From NCBI RefSeq assembly GCF_019904175.1, contig NZ_CP061913.1, forward strand, positions 8,494,001 through 8,558,000: DNA of 64,000 bases, given 5' to 3'. The notes below the pieces were generated by a model that was given only the letters and a program-made list of their open reading frames with translations, did not search any database and was not told the DNA's origin. Shown here one piece after another: positions 44,364 to 52,816 of the stretch; position 1 is the first letter of the stretch; each line of letters opens with the position of its first letter. A program made the translations under genes and the position numbers. This DNA comes from Dactylosporangium vinaceum (GTDB lineage Bacteria; Actinomycetota; Actinomycetes; Mycobacteriales; Micromonosporaceae).

Positions 44364-45397
44364 TCACTCCAGCAGGCAAGAGATGACCACCTTCTCGGCC
44401 TCGTGCGGGTTCGCCACCGCGAAGCGGATCGCCGCGGCGACCTCGGTGAGGCCGAACTCGTGGGTGACCCAGTCCGCCACCACCCCGGCCCGGCGGGTCA
44501 CCAGGTCGACGGCCGCCGGGAACTCCCCCGCCGAGTTGCGGGAGCCGAGCAGGTTGAGCTCCTTGCGGCTCAGGTCGCTGACCGTGAGCGCGACCTCGGC
44601 GGTGGAGATGCCGACAGCGACGACGGTGCCGGAGTGGGCGACCACGTCGACGGCCAGCCGCAGCAGCGCCGGCACGCCCGTCGCCTCGATGACCACCGCC
44701 GCCCCGGCACCGCGCGTGAAGCCGGCGACGGCGGCGGCGAGGTCCTCGGCGCCGGTGTCCACGACCCGGGCGGCCCCGGCCCGGCGGGCCAGGTCGAGCC
44801 GGGCGGCGATGCGGTCGGCGGCGAGCACCCGGGCGCCGCGGTCGGCCGCGGCGAGCACGGCGGCCAGGCCGATCGGGCCCGCCCCGAGCACCACGACGTC
44901 GTCACCGGGCCCGACCCCGCCGCGACCGACCGCGTGCAGGCCGATGGCGACCGGCTCGCTCAGCACCGCCACGCGGGCCGGCAGGTCACCCGCGGGCACC
45001 AGCTGGTCGAGCGGGACGGCGACGTGATCGGCCAGCCCGCCGGGGACCTGGACGCCCATGACGGTGACGGCGACGCAGCAGTTGGGCCGGCCGCGGCGGC
45101 ACGGGAAGCAGTGCCCGCAGCCGCGCAGCGGGTTGACCACCACCCGGTCGCCGACGGCGAGCGGGCCGCCGCTGTCCGCGGGCAGCGCGGCGACCACCCC
45201 GGCCATCTCGTGCCCCTGCACCTGCGGGAAGACGGCGTAGGGGTGGGTGCCGTCGAAGATGTGGTAGTCGGAGCCGCACAGCCCGACCGCCTCGACCCGG
45301 ACGACCGCCCGCCCCGGCGAGGGGCTGGGCGTCTCGACGGTCCGGAGCTCCAGGCGCCCCGGGGCCAGCGTGACCGCGCTCCGCGATGTCTGCGTCA
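44364..45397 (-). CDS. Zinc-binding sugar alcohol/sugar dehydrogenase (MDR)
   Basis: 344 aa. Catalytic zinc Cys in GLCGSDYHIFDG and GHEMAGVV; structural zinc loop CGHCFPCRRGRPNCC; Rossmann VLGAGPIGLAAVLAA. It resembles sorbitol/threonine-type and galactitol-phosphate-type dehydrogenases. Start ATG at 45397 gives a standard N-terminus (MTQTSRSAVTLAPGRLELR); ATGs at 45410 and 45425 extend it, none with a clear ribosome-binding site. It is divergent from the GH26-like gene and shares an operator with it. It probably oxidises the free sugar or a polyol intermediate. Confidence 0.88.
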
Positions 45398-45433
45398 TAG
45401 CCAGCAGCATACGCGGCGTTGACATACAGCATG

Positions 45434-45443
45434 TGGCATACCA
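45434..45443. promoter_or_regulatory. TGGCATACCA operator in a divergent promoter
   Basis: Copy of the cluster palindrome between the dehydrogenase (minus) and the GH26-like gene (plus), 46 bp before the latter's ATG. Catacg/catac half-motifs flank it. Same inferred regulator. Confidence 0.6.
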
Positions 45444-45488
45444 TCATACGGATCCTGTCAGATCGATACCGATAAACAGGAGGGCACC

Positions 45489-46934
45489 ATGAGACTCCGC
45501 AGCTGGCTTGCCGCCACAAGCGTGCTGGCGGCAGGCGTCGGTGGCGCGATCGCCGTGCAGTTCTCCGCATCGGCGGCCACCAGCACCATCGAGGACACCA
45601 GCACCACCGGCGTCGCGTTCGCCGGCACCTGGGCGGCGTGCAGCGGCAACTGCGCCAAGGCCGCCGACAACAGCTTCAAGTGGACGTCCACGGCCGGGTC
45701 GAGCGTCACCGTGAGCTTCACCGGCAACCAGATCAAGCTCTTCGGCATGACCGAGCCGTGGGACAACATCGCCACGGTCGCCATCGACAACGGCGCCACC
45801 ACCGACGTGGACTTCTACACGCCCGCGGTCTCCGCCACGACCGTCCAGGTGTACTCGTCACCCGCCCTCACGCAGGGCAGCCACACGCTCAAGCTCACCA
45901 TGACCAGCCGGCGCAACCCGGCCTCGAGCGGCGGCAGCTCGATCACGTTCGACAAGGCCGTCGTCACCTCCGCCACCACCACCCCGCCGCCGGCCACCAC
46001 CTACGTCAGCGGCCTGCCGTGGAACTCGGGCGTCGGCCCGCAGGACCAGAGCACGGCCAGGGTCACCGACTTCGTCAACCTCCGCGGCGCCCCGGTGGAC
46101 AACGTCGTGCTCTTCCCGGCCCGGGACAACTGGTCGGTGATGAGCGCCGGCTGGGACATCGCCTCCGGCCTGCCGAGCGGGTTCAACGCCGCGAAGCAGG
46201 ACCTGGTCGCCACCGTGCCGCTGTGGCCGGGTGACCGCTCCGTCGGCAGCACCGGCAGCCAGGCCGACTGGCAGGGCCTGGCCAACCGGATCAAGGCGGT
46301 CGACGCCAACGCCTACGTCCGCCTCGGCTGGGAGATGAACCTGCCCGGCTGGCACTGGAAGGTCGGCGACGGCACCAAGAACGACTACGACGGCAACCTG
46401 ATCCCGGACAACCGGGCGCAGTGGCAGGCCGCGTTCATCCAGGCCGCCCAGTGGATCAAGGCGGCCGCCCCCGGCCTGCGCATCGTCTGGAACCCCAACT
46501 ACGGCGCCGACCAGACCTGCACGAACTGCACGCGCACGATCTTCCAGAACGTCAAGCAGTACGTCGACGTCTACGCCATCGACACCTACGACGCCTGGAA
46601 CCCGGACCTCGGTACGGCCGGCACGAGCGAGCACATCGCCCGCCTCACCGACACCATGAACTACGCCGCCGCCAACAACAAGAAGTGGGCGATCCCGGAG
46701 TGGGGCCTCGGCTGCAACACCTCCGGGTGCCAGTGGGCCGGGCACGCCGGTGGCGACAACCCGCAGTACATCCACGACTACCTGACGTTCTTCAAGAACA
46801 ACTCGGCGAACCTGGCCTTCGAGTCCTACTTCGACGAGCCGGGCTCCTACATCCGCTCGGCGCTGTCGGTGACGCCGATCGGCCCGAACGCCCCGGCGAA
46901 GTACCGGGCCGACATCACCGCCTACAAGGTCTGA
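45489..46934 (+). CDS. Secreted GH26-like glycoside hydrolase with N-terminal CBM-like domain
   Basis: 481 aa. Sec signal peptide (cut after SASAA, ~residue 29). Residues ~32-165 are a jelly-roll carbohydrate-binding-like domain (TTGVAFAGTWAACSGNC...GSSVTVSFTGNQIKLFG). A Thr/Pro linker leads to a TIM barrel with YVRLGWEMNLPGWHW, where the Glu should be acid/base, and KKWAIPEWGLGC, whose Glu should be the nucleophile, both in GH26 order. GH26 enzymes are mostly endo-beta-mannanases, fitting the beta-mannosidase in the cluster. RBS aggagggc precedes the ATG at 45489. It would liberate oligosaccharides outside the cell for the ABC importer. Confidence 0.8.
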   Translation: MRLRSWLAATSVLAAGVGGAIAVQFSASAATSTIEDTSTTGVAFAGTWAACSGNCAKAADNSFKWTSTAGSSVTVSFTGNQIKLFGMTEPWDNIATVAIDNGATTDVDFYTPAVSATTVQVYSSPALTQGSHTLKLTMTSRRNPASSGGSSITFDKAVVTSATTTPPPATTYVSGLPWNSGVGPQDQSTARVTDFVNLRGAPVDNVVLFPARDNWSVMSAGWDIASGLPSGFNAAKQDLVATVPLWPGDRSVGSTGSQADWQGLANRIKAVDANAYVRLGWEMNLPGWHWKVGDGTKNDYDGNLIPDNRAQWQAAFIQAAQWIKAAAPGLRIVWNPNYGADQTCTNCTRTIFQNVKQYVDVYAIDTYDAWNPDLGTAGTSEHIARLTDTMNYAAANNKKWAIPEWGLGCNTSGCQWAGHAGGDNPQYIHDYLTFFKNNSANLAFESYFDEPGSYIRSALSVTPIGPNAPAKYRADITAYKV

Positions 46935-47091
46935 GCACCACGAGGGCGCCGGAGCACTTCGGCGCCCTCCGCGGCGTGACCACCGGAGTGCATGGGCGAC
47001 GGGGGTATTCCGCATCACGTCGCAGAACCCTCCCGTGGCGGCACCCGTGTACCGATTGGCGACATCGGTACACGACCGCGAAGGGACGCAC

Positions 47092-48366
47092 ATGGCGAAG
47101 GCCGACGACATGCTCCAGGCGCTCGACGAGCTGATCTCCGACGGGGTACGGCGGGGGCTGGTGCACAACACCGCCGAGGACGAGCGGCTCGACGGGCGCC
47201 TGATCACCGTGGGCGGTGCGCCGATGGTGAACTTCGGGTCGTGCAGCTACCTCGGGCTGGAGACGCATCCGGCGCTGAAGGCCGGGGTGATCGACGCCGT
47301 GGAGCGGTTCGGGACGCAGTTCTCCTCGTCCCGGGCGTACCTCTCCTCGCCCGGCTATCCGATCGTGGAGGACGCCCTGGCCCAGCTGTTCGGGCGGCCC
47401 ACGATCCTGGCCCCGAGCACCAGCATGGGCCACCTCGCCGCCATGCCGGTGGTCATCGGCGGCGACGACGTGCTCCTGCTCGACCACCAGGTCCACCACA
47501 GCGTGCAGACCGCCGCGAAGCTGGTGCAGGCCCAGGGCACGCGGGTCGACCTGCTCCCCCACAGCGACCTGCGCACCCTGCGCCGGCGCCTCGAGGAGCT
47601 GGGCGGCTCGCACCGGCGCGTCTGGTACGCCCTCGACGGCCTCTACAGCATGTACGCCGACTTCGCGCCGTTCGCCGCGCTCAACGAGCTGATGGCCGAG
47701 TTCGGGCAGCTGTGGCTGTACGTCGACGACGCCCACTCGTTCTCGTGGACCGGGCACCACGGCCGTGGCCGGGCGCTCGGGGAGCTCAGCGCCCTGGCCC
47801 TGTCCCGCAGCGTCGTCGCGGGCTCGCTGAACAAGTCGTTCGCGGCCGCGGGCGGCGCGCTGACGTTCCCCGACGCCGAGATGCGCCGCCTGGTGTTCGC
47901 GGTCGGCGGGCCGCTCATCTTCTCGGGCCCGGTCCAGCCGCCGATGCTCGGCGCGGTGCTCGCGTCGGTCCGGCTGCACCGCACACCCGAGGTGGCCGCG
48001 CGGCAGGACGTGCTGCTGGAGCGCATCCGGCTGTTCAACCGGCTCGCGGCCGAGCACGGGCTGCCGGTCGTGAGCCGCAGCGAGGCCCCGATCCGGTGCA
48101 TCGGCGCGGGCGGGCCGCGGGTCGCCTACAACCTCACGGCCCGGCTGCGCGCAGCGGGGTACTTCACGGATGTCGCCACGGCACCCGCGGTACCGTCGAA
48201 GCGCTCCGGCTCCAGGATCACCATCACCGCACATCACGGCGCGGCTGATGTCCTGGGGATCGTCGAGGCTCTCGCCGACGCCCTCCCCCGGGCCCTCGCC
48301 GAGGAGGGCGAGAACGTGACGACCCTGCGCCGGGCGTTCCACCGCCAGCTGCAGCGGGCCGCCTAG
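47092..48366 (+). CDS. PLP-dependent alpha-oxoamine synthase family protein
   Basis: 424 aa, fold type I aminotransferase of the AONS/KBL/SPT group, which joins an acyl thioester to an amino acid with loss of CO2. Signs: NFGSCSYLGLETHPALKAG, FGTQFSSSRAYLSSPGYPIVEDALA, VDDAHSFSWTGHHGRG (Asp-x-x-His), and the PLP Lys in VAGSLNKSFAAAGG, where most family members have LSKAFG. ATG at 47092 follows gaaggga. It may supply an amino-ketone to the acyl-carrier cluster 9 kb downstream, but the distance makes that speculative. Its end overlaps the convergent methyltransferase gene by 4 bp. Confidence 0.87.
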   Translation: MAKADDMLQALDELISDGVRRGLVHNTAEDERLDGRLITVGGAPMVNFGSCSYLGLETHPALKAGVIDAVERFGTQFSSSRAYLSSPGYPIVEDALAQLFGRPTILAPSTSMGHLAAMPVVIGGDDVLLLDHQVHHSVQTAAKLVQAQGTRVDLLPHSDLRTLRRRLEELGGSHRRVWYALDGLYSMYADFAPFAALNELMAEFGQLWLYVDDAHSFSWTGHHGRGRALGELSALALSRSVVAGSLNKSFAAAGGALTFPDAEMRRLVFAVGGPLIFSGPVQPPMLGAVLASVRLHRTPEVAARQDVLLERIRLFNRLAAEHGLPVVSRSEAPIRCIGAGGPRVAYNLTARLRAAGYFTDVATAPAVPSKRSGSRITITAHHGAADVLGIVEALADALPRALAEEGENVTTLRRAFHRQLQRAA

Positions 48367-49106
48367 GGCAGGACCGGCTTCTCCCAGACGGACACGTGCT
48401 GGGCGCTGTCGCTGGTGAACGGGGCGCCGTGCCAGTCGGCCCAGCGCTCGCACAGGTGCAGCCCGGCGAGCTGGGCCATCAGGTCCAGCTCGGCCGGCCA
48501 CACGTAGCGGAACGGGATCGAGCGGAAGCCGCCGCGGCCGTTGACGACCTCCACGTAGTTGGAGCTCATCGACTGGGTCGCGACGTCGTAGAGGTCGTAG
48601 GCCCAGCGGGTCTCGCTCGCGTGGAACGGCACGGCGTCCTGGCCCGGCGGGAGGCGGCGCAGGTCCGGCATCATGACCTCGATGACGAACCGCCCACCGG
48701 GCTGCAGGTGCGCGGCGACGTTGCGGAAGCACGCGACCTGGGCCGCCTGCGTCGTCAGGTTCATGATCGTGTTGAAGACGAGGTAGGCCACCGAGAACGC
48801 GCCGTCGACGGTGGCCGTGGCGAAGTCGCCGATCGTCACGCCGACCGCGTCGCCGCCGGGCTTCTCGCGCAGCCGGGCGACCATGGCCCGGGACAGGTCG
48901 ATGCCGTGCACGGGGACGCCGCGGGCGGCCAGCGGCAGGGCGATCCGGCCCGTGCCGATGCCGAGCTCCAGCGCCCGGCCGCCGTCGGCGAGGCGGACGA
49001 GGGCGTCGACGATCGGCTCGACGACCGCGGGGTCGGCCATGTCCGCCGACGACTCGTCGTACCGGGCCGCGACCCGCTCCCCGAAGTACCCATCCTGATC
49101 GATCAC
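48363..49106 (-). CDS. Class I SAM-dependent methyltransferase
   Basis: 247 aa. Motif I is ALELGIGTGRIALPLAARG, the acidic end of strand 2 is HGIDLSRAMV, and motif IV region is VAYLVFNTIMNLTTQ. The N-terminal YFGERVAARYDESSADM is common in small-molecule methyltransferases of actinomycetes. GTG at 49106 is the start. No partner indicates the acceptor. It overlaps the alpha-oxoamine synthase gene tail to tail by 4 bp. Confidence 0.9.
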   Translation of the reverse strand: MIDQDGYFGERVAARYDESSADMADPAVVEPIVDALVRLADGGRALELGIGTGRIALPLAARGVPVHGIDLSRAMVARLREKPGGDAVGVTIGDFATATVDGAFSVAYLVFNTIMNLTTQAAQVACFRNVAAHLQPGGRFVIEVMMPDLRRLPPGQDAVPFHASETRWAYDLYDVATQSMSSNYVEVVNGRGGFRSIPFRYVWPAELDLMAQLAGLHLCERWADWHGAPFTSDSAQHVSVWEKPVLP

Positions 49107-49170
49107 CGCAGGACCCTATCGCGGGCCCGCGCGGAGGCAACCTCGACCCGGGGCCAGGCGTTCTATTGAC

Positions 49171-51370
49171 ATGGACCAACGCGTGCGGCTGACCCCCGTC
49201 GCTCTCGGCGCGGCCGCGCTCGCCGCGGTGCCGCTCGTCAACGTCGTCGGCGGCTATGCCTGGGCCTGGCAGTCGGCGCTGGTCCTGACGGCGATGGGGC
49301 TCGCCGGGATGCTGGCGCGGCGGCTGCGGTGCCCGGCCTGGCTCGCGAGCGGTGCGATGGCGGCCGCGGCCCTGGCCGGGCTGGCCTGGCTGTCCGGGGA
49401 CCGGCCCGGCGAGCTCGCCGGCCTGGGGATCGCGGACCTGCGCCGGTTCGCCGCGCCGGTCGACGAGCACGACGGGGTGCGGTTCCTGACCGTGGCCGGG
49501 GTCGCGGCGCTCGGGCTGGTCGTCGACGCGCTGGTGGTGCAGGCGCGGCGGCCGGCGCTGGCCGGGCTGCCGATTGCTCGCGGTCTACACGGTGCCGGTG
49601 GCGGTGCTCGACGAGTCGACGAGCTGGTGGCCGTTCGCGCTCGGGGCGCTCGGGTTCGTGTGGCTGCTCGGCACCGACCGGATCGCCCTCGTGCGCGGGT
49701 TCGGCCGGCACTTCGGCGGCGACGGGCGGCCCGCCGCGGCGTCGCTGGCCGCGGCCGGGCGGCTGCTCGGGCTCATCGGCGTCGCCGTCGCGGTGGCGCT
49801 GCCGTTCCTGCTGCCGGCCGCGCTGCCCGCCCACCGCCCGTGGGAGGCCGGGGCCGGCACGTCCGGGCGCGGCGACGCCGGCTCCGTCGACCTGCTCGCG
49901 CTGCTGTCCGGCGAGCTCAACCGGCCGCAGCGGGTCGACCTGCTCGAGGTCACGAACGTCGACGACGCCGCGCCCGGCAACCTGCGCCTCGCCGCGCTCG
50001 AACGGCTCACCAGCCAGGGCTTCGAGCCGCTGCCGCCCGGGGCCGCCGGGCCCGTCGCGGCCGGCCTGCCCCGCCCGGCCTGGGGTCCGCAGGTGCAGGC
50101 CGGCGCCCATCGCGCCGACATCCGCATCGGCGAGCGCTTCCACACCGGCACACTGCCCGTCTACCCGTGGCCGACCGGGGTCCGGGGCGTCGACGGGAGC
50201 TGGCTGTTCGACCCGCGGACGCAGATGGTGTACTCCGGCACGCGCACCACCGCCGGCCTGCGGTACACGGTCGAGTACGTCCGGCCGGAGGTCACCCCCG
50301 AGCAGCTGCGGCGCGCGCCCGCCGTGGACCCGGACGACCCGGCCCTGCGCGACGTGCTGAGCGTGCCGCCGAACCTGGTCGTGCAGTCCCTGCTGCCCGG
50401 CCTGCTCGCCGGGCGGGCCACCGAGCTCGACCGGGTCGCCGCGATCAAGGACTTCTTCGCCCCGGCCAACCACTTCGTCTACGACACGACGACCGGTCCG
50501 GCGACGGGCGGCGCCGCCATCACGGACTTCCTGCAGAACCGGCGCGGCTTCTGCACCCAGTACGCCGCCGCCTTCGCCTGGCTCCTGCGCGCGGCCGGCA
50601 TCCCGGCCCGGGTGGCGATCGGCTTCGCCCAGCCCGCGGCCGGCGCCGGGCGGACGACCACGCTGACCAACCACGACCTGCACGCCTGGACCGAGGTGTA
50701 CTTCCCCGGCTACGGCTGGCTGCCCTTCGACGCCACCCCGCCCGCCGCCACCGCCGCCCCCTCCCCGGCCCCGACGGCCCCGGTCAGTGCCACCGCGGCG
50801 CCCGGCCCCTCCGCCGCGGCCGTCGCGCCGACCGGCCCCGGCGCGGCACCGGCCGGGCCCGCGGCGCCCCCGTGGGCACTCAGCGGCCTCCTGCTCGCGC
50901 TGCTGGCCGCGCCCGCGCTGACCCGGGCCCATACGCGCCGGCGGCGGCGGCGCACCCGGGAGGCGTGGGCGGAGCTGCTCGACACGATGACCGACTACCG
51001 GATCGGGCCCGGCGGCGCCGACACCCCGCGGACCGTCGCCGGGCGCCTGAGCGGGCTGGGCGGCCGGGCCGCCGACGGCGTGCGCGCGCTGCAGCGGGCC
51101 GAGGAGCACGCCCGCTACGCGGCCCGGCCTTTGCCCGCCGGCGACCCGGCCGGCGACGACCTGTTCGCCGCCGTGCGCGCGGTCCGGTCCGGGCTGGCCC
51201 GGCTCGCGACGCGCCGGGCACGCCTGCGCGCCGCCGTGCTCCCACCGTCCGTGCTGCGGCGCTGGCGGGCCCGGCTCACGCTCAGCACTCCGTCACCGTC
51301 GGCCGGCCGTCGAGGAACGCGATCATCTGCAGGACCAGGAAGTTCCAGTTCTGGAAGTGCCGCGTCATGA
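49171..51370 (+). pseudogene. TgpA-like transglutaminase membrane protein, frameshifted
   Basis: The N-terminal frame (from ATG 49171) gives membrane helices ending RRPALAGLP at 49572. The frame then fails, and the +1 frame continues without loss as LLAVYTVPVAVLDESTSWW from 49574. Removing the single A at 49573 restores one ~730-residue protein. It contains a DUF3488-type membrane region, then a transglutaminase core with the triad Cys in RRGFCTQYAAAF, His in NHDLHAWTEVYFPGYGW and Asp in PFDATPP, and a final helix. The usual MoxR and DUF58 partners are absent. The last ~30 codons look foreign, as if the true end were lost. Either a real pseudogene or a sequencing error. Confidence 0.8.
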
Positions 51371-51450
51371 TCGGTTCGCCGCTGTCCGGGCATCCGGTGC
51401 CGGCGCGGATGCTGCACCTCGGGGAGATCGCCGGGCACGATGCGCCGGGT
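51282..51450 (-). pseudogene. Possible C-terminal gene remnant
   Basis: A minus-strand frame ending at 51282 reads CSIRAGTGCPDSGEPIMTRH then FQNWNFLVLQMIAFLDGRP and VTEC-stop. The composition is protein-like, with no start or body; it begins where the LacI gene ends. I cannot name the family. It overlaps the foreign-looking tail of the transglutaminase frame. Confidence 0.3.
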
Positions 51451-51451
51451 C

Positions 51452-52483
51452 TCAGGAGTGCGGCTGGCCGCTCGTGCTGGCCCGGACGACGAGCTCCGGT
51501 GTGAACACCTCGTGCTGGACCGCACCGGACTCGATGTTGCGCAGCAGCAGGTCGACGGCCACTGACCCGAAGTCCTCGTGCGGGGTGCGGATCGACGACA
51601 GCGGCACGATCGACGACTCCGCATACTCGATGTCGTCGTAGCCGATGACCGCGATGTCCTCCGGAATCCGGACCCCGGCCATGACGAACGCGTGCATGAT
51701 GCCGATCGCCAGCAGGTCGTTGACGGCGAACACGGCGTCGGGGCGCAGCGCCGGGTCGCGGCTCACGATGCGGTGCCCGACGGCCCGCCCGGCCCGGATG
51801 GTGCGCTCGGCGATGTCGACGACCTCCAGGGTCGCCGTCCCGGCCTCGCGCACGGCCTGGCTGGCGCCCTGCAGCCGGCCGGCGACCTGCTGGATCGACA
51901 GCGGCCCGCCGACGAAGGCGATCCGGCGGCGCCCGATCGACAGCAGGTGCTCCCCGGCCAGGCGGCCGCCGACGACCTCGTCCACCGACACCGAGGGCTG
52001 CTTGTCGGAGACCGCGCGGGCGCCGATGAGCACGTTGGGGGTGCCGCGCTGGCGCACCTCGGCCAGCCGGTCCTCGAGGCGCTCGAACGACGCCACGAGC
52101 AGGCCCTTCACCCGGTAGCGCTCGAACAGCCCGATGTACTGGTCCTCGCGCTCGCGATTGCCGTGCGCGTTGACGACGAACACGGCCAGCCCGTGCTCGG
52201 CCGCCCGGGTCTCCACGCCCTCGACCAGGGTGAAGAAGAACGGGTTGGCGAAGTCCGGCGCGATGTACGCGATGGCGTTGCTCTCCCCGAGCCGCAGCTG
52301 CCGGCCGACGATGTTCGGGACGAACCCGAGCTCCTGGATCGCGGAGCGGATCCGCTCGGCCTTCTCGTCGGAGACCCGCTCCGGATGGTTGAGGTAGTGC
52401 GAGACCGTGCCCAGCGCGACGCCCGCGTGCTTCGCCACCTCGCGAATGCCGACCTTGTTCACGCCGCCGCCCCGCTCGCTCAA
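51452..52483 (-). CDS. LacI-family transcriptional regulator
   Basis: 343 aa. N-terminal LacI helix-turn-helix and hinge: VGIREVAKHAGVALGTVSHYLNHPERVSDEKAERIRSAIQELGFVPN. The rest is a periplasmic-binding-like sugar-sensing domain (AYIAPDFANPFFFTLVEGVE, DAVFAVNDLLAIGIMHAF, IAVIGYDDIEYAE). Start is TTG at 52483 or GTG at 52462; both keep the domain. The only neighbours upstream are a dehydrogenase fragment and a subtilase-like gene, so its original target operon seems to have been lost locally. Confidence 0.93.
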   Translation of the reverse strand: MSERGGGVNKVGIREVAKHAGVALGTVSHYLNHPERVSDEKAERIRSAIQELGFVPNIVGRQLRLGESNAIAYIAPDFANPFFFTLVEGVETRAAEHGLAVFVVNAHGNREREDQYIGLFERYRVKGLLVASFERLEDRLAEVRQRGTPNVLIGARAVSDKQPSVSVDEVVGGRLAGEHLLSIGRRRIAFVGGPLSIQQVAGRLQGASQAVREAGTATLEVVDIAERTIRAGRAVGHRIVSRDPALRPDAVFAVNDLLAIGIMHAFVMAGVRIPEDIAVIGYDDIEYAESSIVPLSSIRTPHEDFGSVAVDLLLRNIESGAVQHEVFTPELVVRASTSGQPHS

Positions 52484-52496
52484 CTACCCAGACCTT

Positions 52497-52706
52497 TCAC
52501 GGTGCGATGGACTCTCGCGGCACGAGCCGGAAGCGCGGACGCACACCGGTCAGGACGCGCTGGACATCATCCACCATGTATTCGAAGAATCGCGCCTCGG
52601 CGGCGTCCGTCACCCCCGCGATGTGCGAACTGAGGAACACGTCAGGCATTGTGCGCAGCGGCGAGTCGATCGGCAAGGGCTCCGGCTCGACGACGTCGAG
52701 GCCGGC
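52497..52706 (-). pseudogene. C-terminal remnant of a D-2-hydroxyacid dehydrogenase
   Basis: Reads AGLDVVEPEPLPIDSPLRTM then PDVFLSSHIAGVTDAAEARF, the last ~70 residues of an NAD-dependent D-isomer hydroxyacid dehydrogenase, including the catalytic His of SSHIAG. The catalytic Arg and Glu and the whole NAD fold are gone. Upstream in the same frame the sequence is unrelated. So it is a truncated gene beside lacI. Confidence 0.8.
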
Positions 52707-52816
52707 TACTGAGCGGTGCCGGTGCCTCCAGCGCGGAAGTCCGGCGTGGAGGAGTACCCCCGCAGGCTCTGCTATTGTCACTCTAAGTGATCAACTCATA
52801 GCACGGGGTGATGGTC

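Noticed and set aside
46915..49470. 851-codon minus-strand open frame
   Set aside because: Out-of-frame shadow over the alpha-oxoamine synthase and methyltransferase genes; Arg/Gly-rich without domains.
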